A DNA stretch of 64,000 bases, taken from NCBI RefSeq assembly GCF_004912155.1, contig NZ_STGX01000007.1, positions 133,007 through 197,006 of the forward strand, in the 5' to 3' direction. The translations under genes were made by a program, and so were the position numbers. The stretch's first letter is position 1, and each line of letters begins with the position of its first letter. The notes under the pieces were generated by a model, which worked only from the letters and a program-made list of their open reading frames with translations, ran no database searches and was not told the DNA's origin. Positions 18,280 through 31,956 of this stretch are shown piece by piece. Origin of the DNA: Glycomyces paridis. GTDB lineage: Bacteria; Actinomycetota; Actinomycetes; Mycobacteriales; Micromonosporaceae.

Positions 18280-18942
18280 TCAGTTGTTGGACCAGACGTG
18301 CTTGGGCACTTGGGCGTAGACGTCGATGAGGAAGTCCGCGTAGAAGAAGACCTCTTCGAGCTTGAGCGCGCCTGAGCGGAACGTCATGAGCCAGGGTCCT
18401 TCGAACCGCCACGAGTAGGCGCGGGCGCGCTGGTCGGCGAGCATCCACTCCATGGTCCGGGCGTGGATGACGTCGAACGCGAACCGGCGGTTCGGCGACT
18501 TGATCCTGAAGGTGTCGTTGAAGGTCTGGTTCTCGAAGTCGATGTCCTTGGCGAACCGCTTGGTCAGGAAGTTCTCCTGGCTGATGTCCAGCAGCGGCCG
18601 GTGCGTCGGCAGGCCGATCGCGACCACCTGGTTGAGGTGCGTCTGCGACTCCTTGCCGCTGCCGGTCGTGTACTGGTACTGGAAGAACACGATGTGCAGG
18701 TTCTTGTACATGCCGCGGAAGACGTCGACGCCCTTGCGGGAGTGGCCCTCGTTGAAAGGCTCCTCAGTGGACAGACCGACCACTGAGTTGTCGCTCGGCT
18801 CGTACGTGAAGTGGTACTGGGCCGCCCAGGCCCGGTACATCGCGATCTTCTTCTGGCGGGCGCGCCAGGCGAAATAGGCGCCGACGCCCACGACCAGGAC
18901 GCACAGGACGTAGACCCACCACGGGTTGTCGGATGAACTCAC
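18280..18942 (-). CDS. Membrane-anchored protein of unknown function, LemA-linked paralog 1
   Basis: This 220-residue protein has an N-terminal helix (about 8-26, WWVYVLCVLVVGVGAYFAW), then RARQKK and a soluble domain facing the cytoplasm by the positive-inside rule. Shared blocks with its neighbour paralog include VDVFRGMYKNLHIVFFQYQY, FENQTFNDTF, HARTMEWMLAD, RFEGPWLMTFRSGALKLEEVF and VPKHVWS at the C-terminus. No catalytic motif is obvious. It starts 39 bp after the lemA stop, preceded by CGAAGGAAC. Function unknown. Confidence 0.82.
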   Translation of the reverse strand: MSSSDNPWWVYVLCVLVVGVGAYFAWRARQKKIAMYRAWAAQYHFTYEPSDNSVVGLSTEEPFNEGHSRKGVDVFRGMYKNLHIVFFQYQYTTGSGKESQTHLNQVVAIGLPTHRPLLDISQENFLTKRFAKDIDFENQTFNDTFRIKSPNRRFAFDVIHARTMEWMLADQRARAYSWRFEGPWLMTFRSGALKLEEVFFYADFLIDVYAQVPKHVWSNN

Positions 18943-18981
18943 GGGGATGTTCCTTCGGGGGCGGTTGGGGGATCGGGCCGG

Positions 18982-19857
18982 CTAGCGGCCGTAGGGCTGC
19001 TGGCCGTAACCGGGCTGCTGCGGCTGCTGAGGCTGCTGCGGGTAGCCCGGCTGGGGCGGCATCTGGCCGTACCCGGGCTGCGGGGCGCCGTAACCGGGCT
19101 GGGGCGCCGGCGGCTGGCCGTAACCGGGCTGCTGCGGCGCCTGGCCGTAGCCGGGCTGGGGCTGCTGCTGGTAGCCGACCTGCTGGGGCTGTCCGTAACC
19201 GGGCGGCACCTGGCCGGGCGGGGCCTGCGGCGGCAGCTGCTGCTGCTGGGGCTGCTGCATGAAGCCGGGCTGGCCCATGTCGCGCATCTTCGGGGCCGTG
19301 CGGGCGGCCGGGTTGTCCAGCTCGAAGTACTCCTCGGGCTTGAAGCCGCCCATCTTCGCGGAGATCGAACCGGGGAAGACCTGGAGCGAGGTGTTGTACT
19401 CGCGCACGTTCGCGTTGTAGAAGCGGCGCGGGGCCGCGATGCGGTTCTCGGTCTCGGTGATCTCGGTCTGGAGCTGGAGGAAGTTCTGGTTGGTCTGGAG
19501 CGCCGGGTAGGACTCCTGCATGTGGATGACGCCGCGGATGGCGTTCCCCAGCTGGCCCTCCGCCGCGCCCTGGGCGGCGTGGCCCTGGCCCGGGTCCTGG
19601 CGGGCCTGCATGGCCATCGCGCGCGCCTCGGCGACCTGCCGCAGCGTGGCGTTCTCCGACCCCGCGGCCTGCTGCACGACGTACATCAGGTTGTCCAGGA
19701 GGTCGTACCGCCGCTGAAGCTCGACGTCGATCTGCGCCCACGACTCCTGCGTGATGTTCCGCAGCCGGACCAGCTTGTTGCGACCGCCGAGGGCCGCGAA
19801 CAGCAGGATGAGCCCGATCAAGACGACGATGACGAGAATGACGATGACAGTGGTCAT
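18982..19857 (-). CDS. lemA: LemA family membrane protein with Pro/Gln/Gly/Tyr repeat tail
   Basis: The protein has about 291 residues: an N-terminal transmembrane helix (residues 3-24), then the LemA helical domain. Family segments are [48 protein letters not shown] and [12 protein letters not shown]. The last about 95 residues are a low-complexity tail built on PGYGQ-like units, predicted to be disordered. LemA proteins are widespread but their role is unclear. The ATG at 19857 places the helix at the N-terminus; an open frame upstream would add 75 Arg/Ala-rich residues and is rejected. No strong ribosome site is visible. Two paralogous genes follow. Confidence 0.9.
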   Translation of the reverse strand: MTTVIVILVIVVLIGLILLFAALGGRNKLVRLRNITQESWAQIDVELQRRYDLLDNLMYVVQQAAGSENATLRQVAEARAMAMQARQDPGQGHAAQGAAEGQLGNAIRGVIHMQESYPALQTNQNFLQLQTEITETENRIAAPRRFYNANVREYNTSLQVFPGSISAKMGGFKPEEYFELDNPAARTAPKMRDMGQPGFMQQPQQQQLPPQAPPGQVPPGYGQPQQVGYQQQPQPGYGQAPQQPGYGQPPAPQPGYGAPQPGYGQMPPQPGYPQQPQQPQQPGYGQQPYGR

Positions 19858-20204
19858 GGAATGAGAGCTTAATGCATCTCTGCCAGCGGGAGCGTCCTGC
19901 CTTGTCGCCGCCCGCGGGGCAGGACGGGCGCCCGCCCGGGCCCGAAACGGCCGCGCCGCCGCGGTGCCGGAGGGCACGGCGCGGCGGCGCGGATCGGAGG
20001 CACGGCGGCGCGTTGCGGCGACGCGATGCGGTCTGACGATTCTGGTCGCCGAGTCTCGTGGCCGGCGAGGTGTGGCCGGCATGACACGGCCGCACAGGTT
20101 GCGGCGCGGGTCCGGAACGAGCGGGACCCGCGACCATCGGCGCCCGTGCGCGGGCGTGTCGGCCCGCCCGTCTCACCGACCGCGTCCGCTACCGCTGGAC
20201 GCGG
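19858..20204. other. 347-bp intergenic region between lemA and glmM
   Basis: No credible gene is seen. The sequence is extremely GC-rich and contains an imperfect hairpin around 19950-19992 (GCCGCGCCGCCGC against GGCACGGCGCGGCGGC), which could terminate glmM transcription. The lemA promoter must lie near 19858-19950, but no clear hexamers are visible. Confidence 0.4.
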
Positions 20205-21548
20205 CTACGAGTGGGCGTGCTCGACCACGGCGACGAGTTCGGCCGCGACCGTCCGCGCCACCGGCTCCTCGGAAGCCTCGACCATGACGCGCACGAGCGG
20301 CTCGGTCCCCGAGGGGCGCAGCAGCACCCGCCCGTCAGAACCCAGCTTCGCCTGCCACTGCGCGACCGCGTCCCGCACCGACTCGTGGTCGATCACGGAC
20401 TTGTCGGCGACACGCACGTTCACCAGCACCTGCGGCGCCGGGGTGAACACCGACGCGAGGTCGCCCAGGGCGCGGCCGGTCGCGGCCATGCGCGCCAGCA
20501 GCATGATCGCCGTCAGCGTGCCGTCCCCGGTCGTGGCGTGGTCGGACAGGATGATGTGCCCCGACTGCTCCCCGCCTAGCGAGAAGTCCCCCTCGCCGAG
20601 GCGTTCGAGCACGTAGCGGTCGCCCACGCCGGTGATCTCCAGCTTGATCCCGGCCGCGCCCATCGCCTGGTGCAGGCCGAGGTTGCTCATCACCGTGGTC
20701 ACGAGCGTGTCCCCGCGCAGCGTCCCGGCCTCGCGCATCGCCAGCGCCAGGATCGCCATGATCGCGTCCCCGTCGACGTCGTTGCCCTCGGCGTCGACGG
20801 CCAGGCAGCGGTCGGCGTCGCCGTCGAGCGCGATCCCGGCGTCGGCGCCGTGCGCGAGGACGGCGGCGCGCAGACCCTCCATGTGGGTCGAGCCGCAGTT
20901 CTCGTTGATGTTGAGGCCGTCGGGGTCGTCGTTGATGGTGACGACCTCGGCGCCGGCCCGGCGCAGGGCCTCGGGGGCCGCGCCGGTGGCCGCGCCGTTG
21001 GCGGGGTCGAGCACGACCTTCAGGCCGTCGAGGGGGTTCGGGCACACGGTGACCAGGTGCTCGATGTAGGCCTCGACGGGGTCGACGGAGCGGGCGATGC
21101 GCCCGACGCCCTCGGCCTGCGGGAGGGGCGTCGTGTCGCCCATGGCCGCTTCGATGGCATCCTCGACCTCGTCGGGGAGCTTGCGGCCGCCGGCCGCGAA
21201 GAACTTGATGCCGTTGTCGGGCATGGGGTTGTGCGAGGCCGAGACCATGACGCCGAAGTCGGCGCCGGTCAGGGCGGTGAGGTGGGCGACCGCAGGCGTG
21301 GGAAGGATGCCCAGGTCGATGACCTTCGCGCCGGCGGCGGCGAGCCCGGCGGCGCTGGCGGCGGCGAGCATCTCGCCGGAGGCGCGGGGGTCGCGGCCGA
21401 TGACGGCGACGGTGCGCCGGTCGGAGGCGCCGAGCACCTTCGCGGCGGCGATGCTGAGGCGGAGTGCCAGGTCGGGCGTGAGGTCGGCGTTCGCCCGCCC
21501 CCGTACGCCGTCGGTGCCGAACAGTCGAGACACGGTGTGGCTTCCCAT
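20205..21548 (-). CDS. glmM: Phosphoglucosamine mutase
   Basis: GlmM converts glucosamine 6-phosphate to glucosamine 1-phosphate, the substrate of GlmU. The 447-residue protein shows the start [10 protein letters not shown], the phosphoserine loop [17 protein letters not shown], the metal loop DGDADR and the sugar-phosphate loop [12 protein letters not shown], so all active-site loops are intact. It lies downstream of the rplM-rpsI pair, the usual actinobacterial order. Two strong hairpins in the 260-bp gap suggest it has its own promoter. Confidence 0.97.
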   Translation of the reverse strand: MGSHTVSRLFGTDGVRGRANADLTPDLALRLSIAAAKVLGASDRRTVAVIGRDPRASGEMLAAASAAGLAAAGAKVIDLGILPTPAVAHLTALTGADFGVMVSASHNPMPDNGIKFFAAGGRKLPDEVEDAIEAAMGDTTPLPQAEGVGRIARSVDPVEAYIEHLVTVCPNPLDGLKVVLDPANGAATGAAPEALRRAGAEVVTINDDPDGLNINENCGSTHMEGLRAAVLAHGADAGIALDGDADRCLAVDAEGNDVDGDAIMAILALAMREAGTLRGDTLVTTVMSNLGLHQAMGAAGIKLEITGVGDRYVLERLGEGDFSLGGEQSGHIILSDHATTGDGTLTAIMLLARMAATGRALGDLASVFTPAPQVLVNVRVADKSVIDHESVRDAVAQWQAKLGSDGRVLLRPSGTEPLVRVMVEASEEPVARTVAAELVAVVEHAHS

Positions 21549-21695
21549 CTTGCGGTGCCGGCTCGGGTCCCGCGGCCCGCTCGCGGCGGGGCCTGCGGAC
21601 CTGGATGCGGTTCAGGGCGTCGCCCTGGGGCCCGGGACCGGTCCTGTGGCTTGGTGGCGGATGCCGTGCGGCATACCCGTTCGCGAAAAGAGCGA

Positions 21696-21728
21696 GGGGC
21701 TGCCGAGGATGTCCTCCTCGGCAGCCCC
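21696..21728 (-). terminator. 14-bp perfect hairpin between rpsI and glmM
   Basis: GGGGCTGCCGAGGA (21696-21709) pairs with TCCTCGGCAGCCCC (21715-21728) around TGTCC. It lies about 80 bp beyond the rpsI stop, after another hairpin. Probably a back-up terminator for the rplM-rpsI transcript. Confidence 0.65.
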
Positions 21729-21755
21729 GTCGCCTGTGCAGACTAGCGCGTTTCC

Positions 21756-21798
21756 CCGTCCTCGGCGACGCCTGTGCGGCGTCGGTGTCCGAGGACGG
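21756..21798 (-). terminator. Long two-part hairpin after rpsI
   Basis: An outer 10-bp stem (CCGTCCTCGG with CCGAGGACGG) encloses an inner 7-bp stem (CGACGCC with GGCGTCG) around TGTGC. It lies 10 bp past the rpsI stop codon. This placement and stability fit the main terminator of the ribosomal transcript. Confidence 0.7.
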
Positions 21799-21808
21799 TG
21801 GAGTCGTG

Positions 21809-22396
21809 CTAGCGCTTCGAGTACTGCGGCGCCTTACGCGCCTTCTTGAGACCGTACTTCTTGCTTTCCTTCTCGCGGGCGTCGCGGGTCAGGAAACCGG
21901 CGGCCTTGAGGGCCGGGCGCATGTTCGGGTCGACTTCGAGCAGGGCCCGGGCGATGCCGAGGCGGAGCGCGCCGGCCTGGCCGGTGGCACCGCCGCCGTG
22001 GATGTTGACCAGGACGTCGAAGTTGTCGCCGGCCTCGACGGTCACGAAGGGCTCGGCCACGGTCTGCTGGTGGACCTTGCTGGGGAAGTAGTCTTCGAGG
22101 CTCTTGCCGTTGACGACGTACTTGCCGGTGCCGGCGACCAGGCGCACGCGGGCGATGGCGCGCTTGCGGCGGCCCACGGTCTGGATGGCGCGGTCGGCCG
22201 GGACCATGGGGATGCTGGGCACGGACGGCGCGGCGGCGACGTCGGCGGGGACCTCGACCGGGATGTCGGCGGGAACGTCGACGGGGGTCTCTGCGACCTC
22301 GGCGACCTCGGCGACCTCGACGGTTTCGGCGGGGGTCTCGACGGCCTCGACGGCTTCGGTTTCGACGGCCTCGTTGGCCTGGATCTCGTCACTCAT
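21809..22396 (-). CDS. rpsI: 30S ribosomal protein S9 with long N-terminal extension
   Basis: The C-terminal about 130 residues are a standard S9 ([36 protein letters not shown], ending RKAPQYSKR, which contacts P-site tRNA). The first about 65 residues are an acidic Val/Ala/Pro/Glu-rich extension with repeats of the EVAEVAE type; shorter extensions are known in other actinobacterial S9 proteins. ATG with GAGCAACC upstream. It lies 25 bp after rplM and is co-transcribed with it. Confidence 0.96.
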   Translation of the reverse strand: MSDEIQANEAVETEAVEAVETPAETVEVAEVAEVAETPVDVPADIPVEVPADVAAAPSVPSIPMVPADRAIQTVGRRKRAIARVRLVAGTGKYVVNGKSLEDYFPSKVHQQTVAEPFVTVEAGDNFDVLVNIHGGGATGQAGALRLGIARALLEVDPNMRPALKAAGFLTRDAREKESKKYGLKKARKAPQYSKR

Positions 22397-22421
22397 GTGG
22401 TTGCTCCTGTTCCGCCCGCGC

Positions 22422-22865
22422 CTACTGCGCGATCTTCTTGATCTCGTACGGCTTCGGCTGCTGGGCGGCGTGCGGGTGGCCCGGGCCCGGGTAGACCTTC
22501 AGCTTCTTGGACACGGCGCGGCCGAGCTTGTTCTTCGGCAGCATGCCGAAGACGGCCTTCTCGACCACCTTGTGGGGGGCCTTCTGCATCAGCTCGGCGT
22601 AGGACTTCTCCTTGAGACCGCCCGGGTAGCCGGAGTGGCGGTAGGCCTTCTTGGTCTGGAGCTTGTTCCGGGTGAGCACGACCTTCTCGGCGTTGACGAC
22701 GATGACGTAGTCACCGGTGTCGGCGTTCGGCGCGAAGGTGGGCTTGTGCTTGCCGCGGAGCAGATCGGCTGCGTGCGTCGCGAGACGACCCAACACCACG
22801 TCGGTCGCGTCGATCACGAGCCACTGCGGGTCGATGTCGCCCGGCTTGGGGCTGTACGTCGGCAC
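22422..22865 (-). CDS. rplM: 50S ribosomal protein L13
   Basis: L13 is an early-assembly protein of the large subunit. The 147-residue protein begins [10 protein letters not shown] from a GTG, chosen because the protein then matches the family length. The open frame continues 48 codons upstream with unrelated sequence. Typical blocks are [38 protein letters not shown] and [10 protein letters not shown]. The upstream leader contains two hairpins (22956-22974 and 23012-23027), which might be control elements. Confidence 0.96.
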   Translation of the reverse strand: MPTYSPKPGDIDPQWLVIDATDVVLGRLATHAADLLRGKHKPTFAPNADTGDYVIVVNAEKVVLTRNKLQTKKAYRHSGYPGGLKEKSYAELMQKAPHKVVEKAVFGMLPKNKLGRAVSKKLKVYPGPGHPHAAQQPKPYEIKKIAQ

Positions 22866-22955
22866 AGTGTTACCTAGCTTTCGTTGTCGGTGTGGAACGA
22901 ATCCCGTAGATGAAACGGGACCGCCTGAATCCCCCCGCGGCCTCGACGGCACGCG

Positions 22956-23027
22956 CCCGCCCTGGTCGGGCGGGTGGGGATTCGTTGGACAGCGTCTCCG
23001 TCGCGTCACGCCCGGTCCTCGGACCGG
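22956..23027 (-). promoter_or_regulatory. Paired hairpins in the rplM leader region
   Basis: CCCGCCC/GGGCGGG (22956-22974, loop TGGTC) and CCGGTCC/GGACCGG (23012-23027) lie 90-160 bp ahead of rplM. They could be a leader structure or simply chance GC-rich pairing. No described L13 leader was recognised. Confidence 0.25.
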
Positions 23028-23118
23028 CCGCCGCGCGGCGACACTCGAACAACAGCTGCCTAGTTTACGCGGTCACGGCGGCGCCCCCGAAGGCACCCGC
23101 CGTGACCTCGGATACAGC

Positions 23119-23147
23119 GTCCCCGGCGGGTCGGGGACGCCGGGGAC
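23119..23147 (-). terminator. Hairpin terminator after thiC
   Basis: GTCCCCGGCG (23119-23128) pairs exactly with CGCCGGGGAC (23138-23147) around a 9-base loop, six bases past the thiC stop. No T-run. Confidence 0.7.
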
Positions 23148-23153
23148 GGGTGG

Positions 23154-28096
<4,943 letters not shown>

Positions 28097-28097
<1 letters not shown>

Positions 28098-28771
28098 CAG
28101 CGTGCGCCCGTCCCCCGCAGGAGGTCGGGTGGTGGCGTATCACCAATGGCGGCAAGGAGTTCCGCGGTCGCGGCCCCCGGGTCGGAGGCGGCGGCGACAG
28201 CGGAGACGACGGCCACGCCGTAGGCTCCGGCCTCACGGCACCGCCGGGCGCGTTCGGCGTCGATCCCGCCGATGGCGATGACGGGCAGGTCGACCGCCGC
28301 GCACACGGCGGCGAGCCCGTCGAGGCCGATCGGTTCGGGCAGCCCGGTCTTCGTCGCGGTCCCCCACACCGGCCCGACGCCGAGATAGGTCGCACCGGCG
28401 CGCCGCGCGGCGCGGGCCGCCTCGGGTTCGCGGCAGGTGCCGCCGATGACGGCACCGGCGGGGAGAATGCGGCGCGCGGCGTCGACGGGGAGGTCGTCGG
28501 CGCCGAGGTGGACGCCGCCCGCGCCGACGGCCTGGGCGACGTGCACGCGGTCGTTGACCAGGCACAGCGCGCCGTACTCGGCGCAGCGGGCGGTGACGGC
28601 GGCGGCGAGGTCGAACGCGGCGCGGTCGGTGTGGTGGTCCTCGGTGCGCACCTGGATCAGACGGGCGCCCGCGGCGAGCGCGGCGGCGACCACGTCGAGC
28701 GGATCGCGAAGGGGGGCACCGGTGCGGGTGTCGGTGATGACGTGGAGTCGCGGTAGACGAGTAGCGTTCAT
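28097..28771 (-). CDS. thiE: Thiamine-phosphate synthase
   Basis: ThiE joins HMP-PP and thiazole phosphate to thiamine phosphate. The 224-residue TIM-barrel protein shows RLHVITD, IQVRTEDH, CLVNDRVHVAQAVGAGGVHLG, AVIGGTCR, YLGVGPVWGTATKTG (family: PxxxTxTK) and VIAIGGI. ATG at 28771 is preceded by GAGAAGGAG right behind the TPP riboswitch. It is the first gene of the thiE-O-S-G-D operon, with stop/start overlap to thiO. Confidence 0.96.
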
Positions 28772-28780
28772 GGCTCCTTC

Positions 28781-28866
28781 TCCCTGCGCCAGCATGACCT
28801 GGATCAGGTTCGACGGTCGGGACTACCAAGTCCCCTCTCAGCCCGATGCATCGGACTCCCGTGGGT
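28781..28866 (-). ncRNA. TPP riboswitch (THI element)
   Basis: On the minus strand, directly upstream of thiE, the conserved core blocks appear in order. They are ACGGGAGTCC, GGGCTGAGAGGGGA (with the CTGAGA core), and GAACCTGATCCAGGTCATGC followed by TGGCGCAGGGA. These match the thiamine pyrophosphate aptamer. The thiE ribosome site (GAGAAGGAG) follows the last helix within a few bases, which fits translational shut-off when TPP is bound. Confidence 0.95.
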
Positions 28867-28884
28867 TGTTCACGTACGGCCGTC

Positions 28885-28914
28885 ACGCTACGCCATCACG
28901 GCGCTCCGCGACAA
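28885..28914 (-). promoter_or_regulatory. Candidate promoter of the thi operon
   Basis: On the minus strand TTGTCG (28909-28914) and TAGCGT (28885-28890) are separated by 18 bp and would start transcription about 10 bp before the riboswitch. Confidence 0.4.
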
Positions 28915-28950
28915 GTGCGTGTCAGCATCCGGACAGCGCCGTGCGCGCCC

Positions 28951-29829
28951 TCACGCCGAGCGGCGCTGGCCCTCCTCGACGCGGTACGCGCCGGACTCCT
29001 TGAGCCCCTTGCGAACCGAGCGCACCCCGAAACCAGTCAGCGTCAGACCGGCGGCGAGGTAGATCATGAGCGCGAGGTCGGCCCGGCTGCGCTGCGTCCC
29101 CGGTCCGGGCGCGTCCTGCGCCACGCCGTCGACGACCAGGACGCACCGCACGGTCTCGCTCGGCTCGCAGATGTCGGTGTCGGCGCGGTCGACCGCGCCG
29201 ACCACGATGAGGAGGGCCCCGAGGACCAGCATGATCACGCCCGCGACCAGCGGCCCGCGCCCGAGCCGCCGGGCCTCGCGCACCGCTTCGGGCTCTGGGG
29301 CCGCGATGGCGCGGAGCTCCACGAGCAGGTCGCCCCGTTCGGCCGCACCGCGACCGAGGGGCATCCCCTCGCCGGGCAGCCGCAGCTCGGCCCCGTCCGG
29401 CGTACCGGCCGGGACGCGCAGGGCGGCCTCGCCGTCGAGCGTGGCGACGTCCACGACGTCGCCGAGTTCGAGGACGTCGGCATCGACGTCGAAGACGGTC
29501 CGCAGGTCGACCCCGTCGCGGGTGAGCGTCGAGTGCTCGCGTTCGCGCACCACGGCCACGACCCCCTCGGGGACGCCCTCGACCGGCACGATCACGGTGT
29601 CGCCGTCGGCGAGCCCGGCCTGGAGCCGCACGGTAGCCGCGCGCTCGGTCGTCATCGAGCCCGACCCGTCGCAGAACGCGCACGCCTCGCCCTCGTCGAG
29701 CCCGGAGCCCTCGCAGTTGACGCACGGCCCGGGGGCCGCGACGCGCACGGTCCTCCTGCCGCCGAAGGCGAGTTCGGCCAGCGTCAACCGCAGGTCGACG
29801 GCGCCGAGATGAGCGGGATCGCCGGGCAT
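28951..29829 (-). CDS. DnaJ C-terminal-like protein without J domain, two membrane helices
   Basis: The 292-residue protein begins at the part of DnaJ that follows the J domain (VDLRLTLAELAFGGRRTV). It has only two of the four DnaJ zinc-finger repeats, CVNCEGSG (36-43) and CAFCDGSG (50-57), enough for one zinc site. A DnaJ-type substrate-binding beta domain follows, including VPAGTPDGAELRLPGEGMP (139-157). Unlike DnaJ, two hydrophobic helices follow (about 193-213 and 252-270), with a short loop bearing two Cys between them. There is no HPD motif to call Hsp70. ATG 29829 has GGAGG at good distance; a GTG at 29862 is the alternative. Role unknown; perhaps a membrane-tethered holdase. Confidence 0.75.
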   Translation of the reverse strand: MPGDPAHLGAVDLRLTLAELAFGGRRTVRVAAPGPCVNCEGSGLDEGEACAFCDGSGSMTTERAATVRLQAGLADGDTVIVPVEGVPEGVVAVVREREHSTLTRDGVDLRTVFDVDADVLELGDVVDVATLDGEAALRVPAGTPDGAELRLPGEGMPLGRGAAERGDLLVELRAIAAPEPEAVREARRLGRGPLVAGVIMLVLGALLIVVGAVDRADTDICEPSETVRCVLVVDGVAQDAPGPGTQRSRADLALMIYLAAGLTLTGFGVRSVRKGLKESGAYRVEEGQRRSA

Positions 29830-29898
29830 GGGGTGGCCTCCGATCGGGCGCGGGTTCGCCACCTCATCGTAGGGCAGCGCACCGACGCGGACCAGACC

Positions 29899-30504
29899 CT
29901 AGGCCTCGGCGCGGTCGACCCGCAGGACCCGGTAGCCCTTCGCGCTCGCGTGCTTGTCCACGACCCAGCCGCGCTCGGAAAGCCAGCGCGCCAACGAGTC
30001 CGAGCCGAGGTGCTTGGAGACGACGAGCCACGCGACGCCGCCGTCCTTGAGGCGCGGCAGCCACGTGTCGAGGAGCTCGTGGAGGGCCTCCTTGCCGACC
30101 TTGATGGGCGGGTTCGACCAGATCTCGTCGAAGCGCAGGTCGGCCGGGACGTCCTCGGGCACGGCGGTGTGGACCGTCCCGGGGGACTTCTCGGTGTTGC
30201 GGCGGGTCAGGTCGAGGGCGCGGCGGTTCACGTCGACGGCCCACACCTCGGCGTCGGCGCGTTGGGCGAGCACGGCGCTGATGGGGCCGTACCCGCAGCC
30301 GAGGTCGAGGAAGGTCCCGGCGGTCTCGGGCGGGACGACCTTGTGCAGGAGGACGCCGGTGCCGGGGTCGAGCCTGCTCCCGGAGAACACCCCGGTGGAG
30401 GTCGTCAACTCGTAGGTCACGCCGTCGAGTTCGAACCCGATGGTGCGCTCGCGGTCGTCGACGGCGGGCTGCTCGCTGAAGTAGTGCTCTGGCTGGTCGG
30501 ACAC
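29899..30504 (-). CDS. Class I SAM-dependent methyltransferase, RsmC/RlmG-like
   Basis: A 201-residue methyltransferase with motif I DLGCGYGPI (67-75), the acidic end of strand 2 (AVDVNRRALDLTRRN) and the NPPI motif (131-134). NPPI marks N-methyltransferases acting on nucleobases of rRNA (RsmC, RlmG). Actinobacterial proteins of this length are usually annotated as 16S rRNA guanine-N2 methyltransferase-like; the target was not determinable. A preceding ATG gives the natural start MSDQPEHYFS. Divergent from the next gene. Confidence 0.87.
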   Translation of the reverse strand: MSDQPEHYFSEQPAVDDRERTIGFELDGVTYELTTSTGVFSGSRLDPGTGVLLHKVVPPETAGTFLDLGCGYGPISAVLAQRADAEVWAVDVNRRALDLTRRNTEKSPGTVHTAVPEDVPADLRFDEIWSNPPIKVGKEALHELLDTWLPRLKDGGVAWLVVSKHLGSDSLARWLSERGWVVDKHASAKGYRVLRVDRAEA

Positions 30505-30684
30505 ATCCGCTATTGTCGCCTGCCGCGGGGCGGCGGGGTCGGCGGATCGGCGCGGAGAGACGCGGGCGCCTCCCGCGCCCCTTCCGCCACGGGCGTTCCG
30601 CCCGGTGCCGCCTGCGGCGGCGGCCGTCCTTCTCCCGGGGGATCATGCACCGGTTTCGGCCCGTAGCGGGTCTAAGCTGCCTCC

Positions 30685-31641
30685 ATGGCACATGGCCCGT
30701 CCCCCTTCGGTGTCCCGCAGCAGACGCAGGGGCGCCGAAACCAGACCGATCCGGGATTCGACTGGTCGGAGTACGACGAGGGCGCCCGCTCGCAGGCGCC
30801 CACGGTGCGGTTCGGCCCGGATCAGGCGACGACGGCGGTCGACCGCTCCGCGGAGGTGGAGTTGGAGGCGCAGCTGGAGCACCTCCACGCGTCGCGGCCG
30901 CTGCGGCGCGCGGCGCAGAAGGCGCGGCGGCGCACGAAGTGGTGGCTGGTCGCCTTGGCGGTGGTCAGCGCGCTGGCGGTGGCGGCGGCGTGCGCGGCGG
31001 GGGCGTTCATCGTCCTGCGCGGTGGCGATCCGGACCAGTCGGCGTCGAACGGCACGCCCGAGGATGCGTCCTCTATGGACGCGACTTCGGGTGCTCCGGA
31101 TGTGGTGGACCCGATCGCGAGCCGCGAGACGGACGCCGAGCCGATCTCGGTAGCGGAGCTGTTCGGTTCGGGCGCGATCGCCCCGGCGGGCGCGGCGGGG
31201 GCTTACGAGGTGCTCGACGCCGAGGAGCTGACCGACTGCGCGGAGGCGGGTCTCGACGAGTTGGCCGAGCTGCTGGCGGCGGCCGACTGCACGCAGACGG
31301 TGCGCGCGACAGTGGTGAGCCCCGACGGCGAGTACGCCGCGACGGCGGGCGTGCTCAACCTGGCCGACGCCGACGAGTCCGAGGCGATGCGCGCGGCGAT
31401 CGACGCGGGCCTGGAGGGCGGCTTCGCGGCCCTGCGGACCGACGGCGAGGCCGCCGAGCTGGGCAGGGCCGCGACGATGGTCGGGTACAACACGTACGGC
31501 CACTATCTGATGTACGTGGTCATCGGCCGCACCGACGGCGAGGCGATCGAGGACGCGGGCGAGCCGGTGCGGGCCATCGTGGGCGATCTGGTCGACGTGT
31601 GGTTCGTGGACCAGTTGAAGCCGCGCCGCGACATTCAGTGA
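30685..31641 (+). CDS. Membrane-anchored protein of unknown function
   Basis: I do not recognise this 318-residue protein. It has a hydrophilic cytoplasmic N-terminus of about 90 residues with a basic stretch (RRAAQKARRRTKWW), one transmembrane helix (about 92-112), and a Ser/Asp-rich linker. An extracytoplasmic domain of about 180 residues contains two Cys (TDCAEAG, ADCTQTV), perhaps disulfide-bonded. No enzyme motif is visible. Divergent from the methyltransferase, with a 180-bp gap that must hold both promoters. Confidence 0.8.
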   Translation: MAHGPSPFGVPQQTQGRRNQTDPGFDWSEYDEGARSQAPTVRFGPDQATTAVDRSAEVELEAQLEHLHASRPLRRAAQKARRRTKWWLVALAVVSALAVAAACAAGAFIVLRGGDPDQSASNGTPEDASSMDATSGAPDVVDPIASRETDAEPISVAELFGSGAIAPAGAAGAYEVLDAEELTDCAEAGLDELAELLAAADCTQTVRATVVSPDGEYAATAGVLNLADADESEAMRAAIDAGLEGGFAALRTDGEAAELGRAATMVGYNTYGHYLMYVVIGRTDGEAIEDAGEPVRAIVGDLVDVWFVDQLKPRRDIQ

Positions 31642-31956
31642 CGTGAGCCGGGAGCCGTCGAGGCCCGGGGCGACCGAGCGACCGAGCGACCGAGCGACGA
31701 CCATAGTGGACACTAATGGTCGCGCCGTCACCCCTTGCCGCCGTCGGACTCCCCTGCATCGCAGGCGATCCCCCGACCGCGTGGCGACTTTTCGGGCGAT
31801 AGGGGCCTACCGGTTGATGTCGTACGTGTGAATATTTGTCCGCATCTCTTGCCCTAGCCCATGATCCCATGTTTTGATCGATGCAGGTCGATGACCCGTT
31901 CCCTGTCGGCCCTCCCCGCACGACCGGTTCCCCGACACCTCCCTCAGGAGCTGCAC
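31642..31956. other. 315-bp intergenic region with short repeats and AT-rich promoter-like tract
   Basis: Contains an 8-bp tandem repeat (CGACCGAG, three copies, 31671-31694) and the palindrome TAGTGgaCACTA (31704-31715). From about 31812 there is an AT-richer tract (GTGAATATTTGTCC) that probably holds the promoter of the secreted nuclease. CAGGAG at 31945-31950 is its ribosome site. No further gene is seen. Confidence 0.5.

Noticed and set aside
19858..20082. Extra 75-residue N-terminus on LemA
   Set aside because: It is Arg/Ala-rich with no family match and would place the membrane helix internally.
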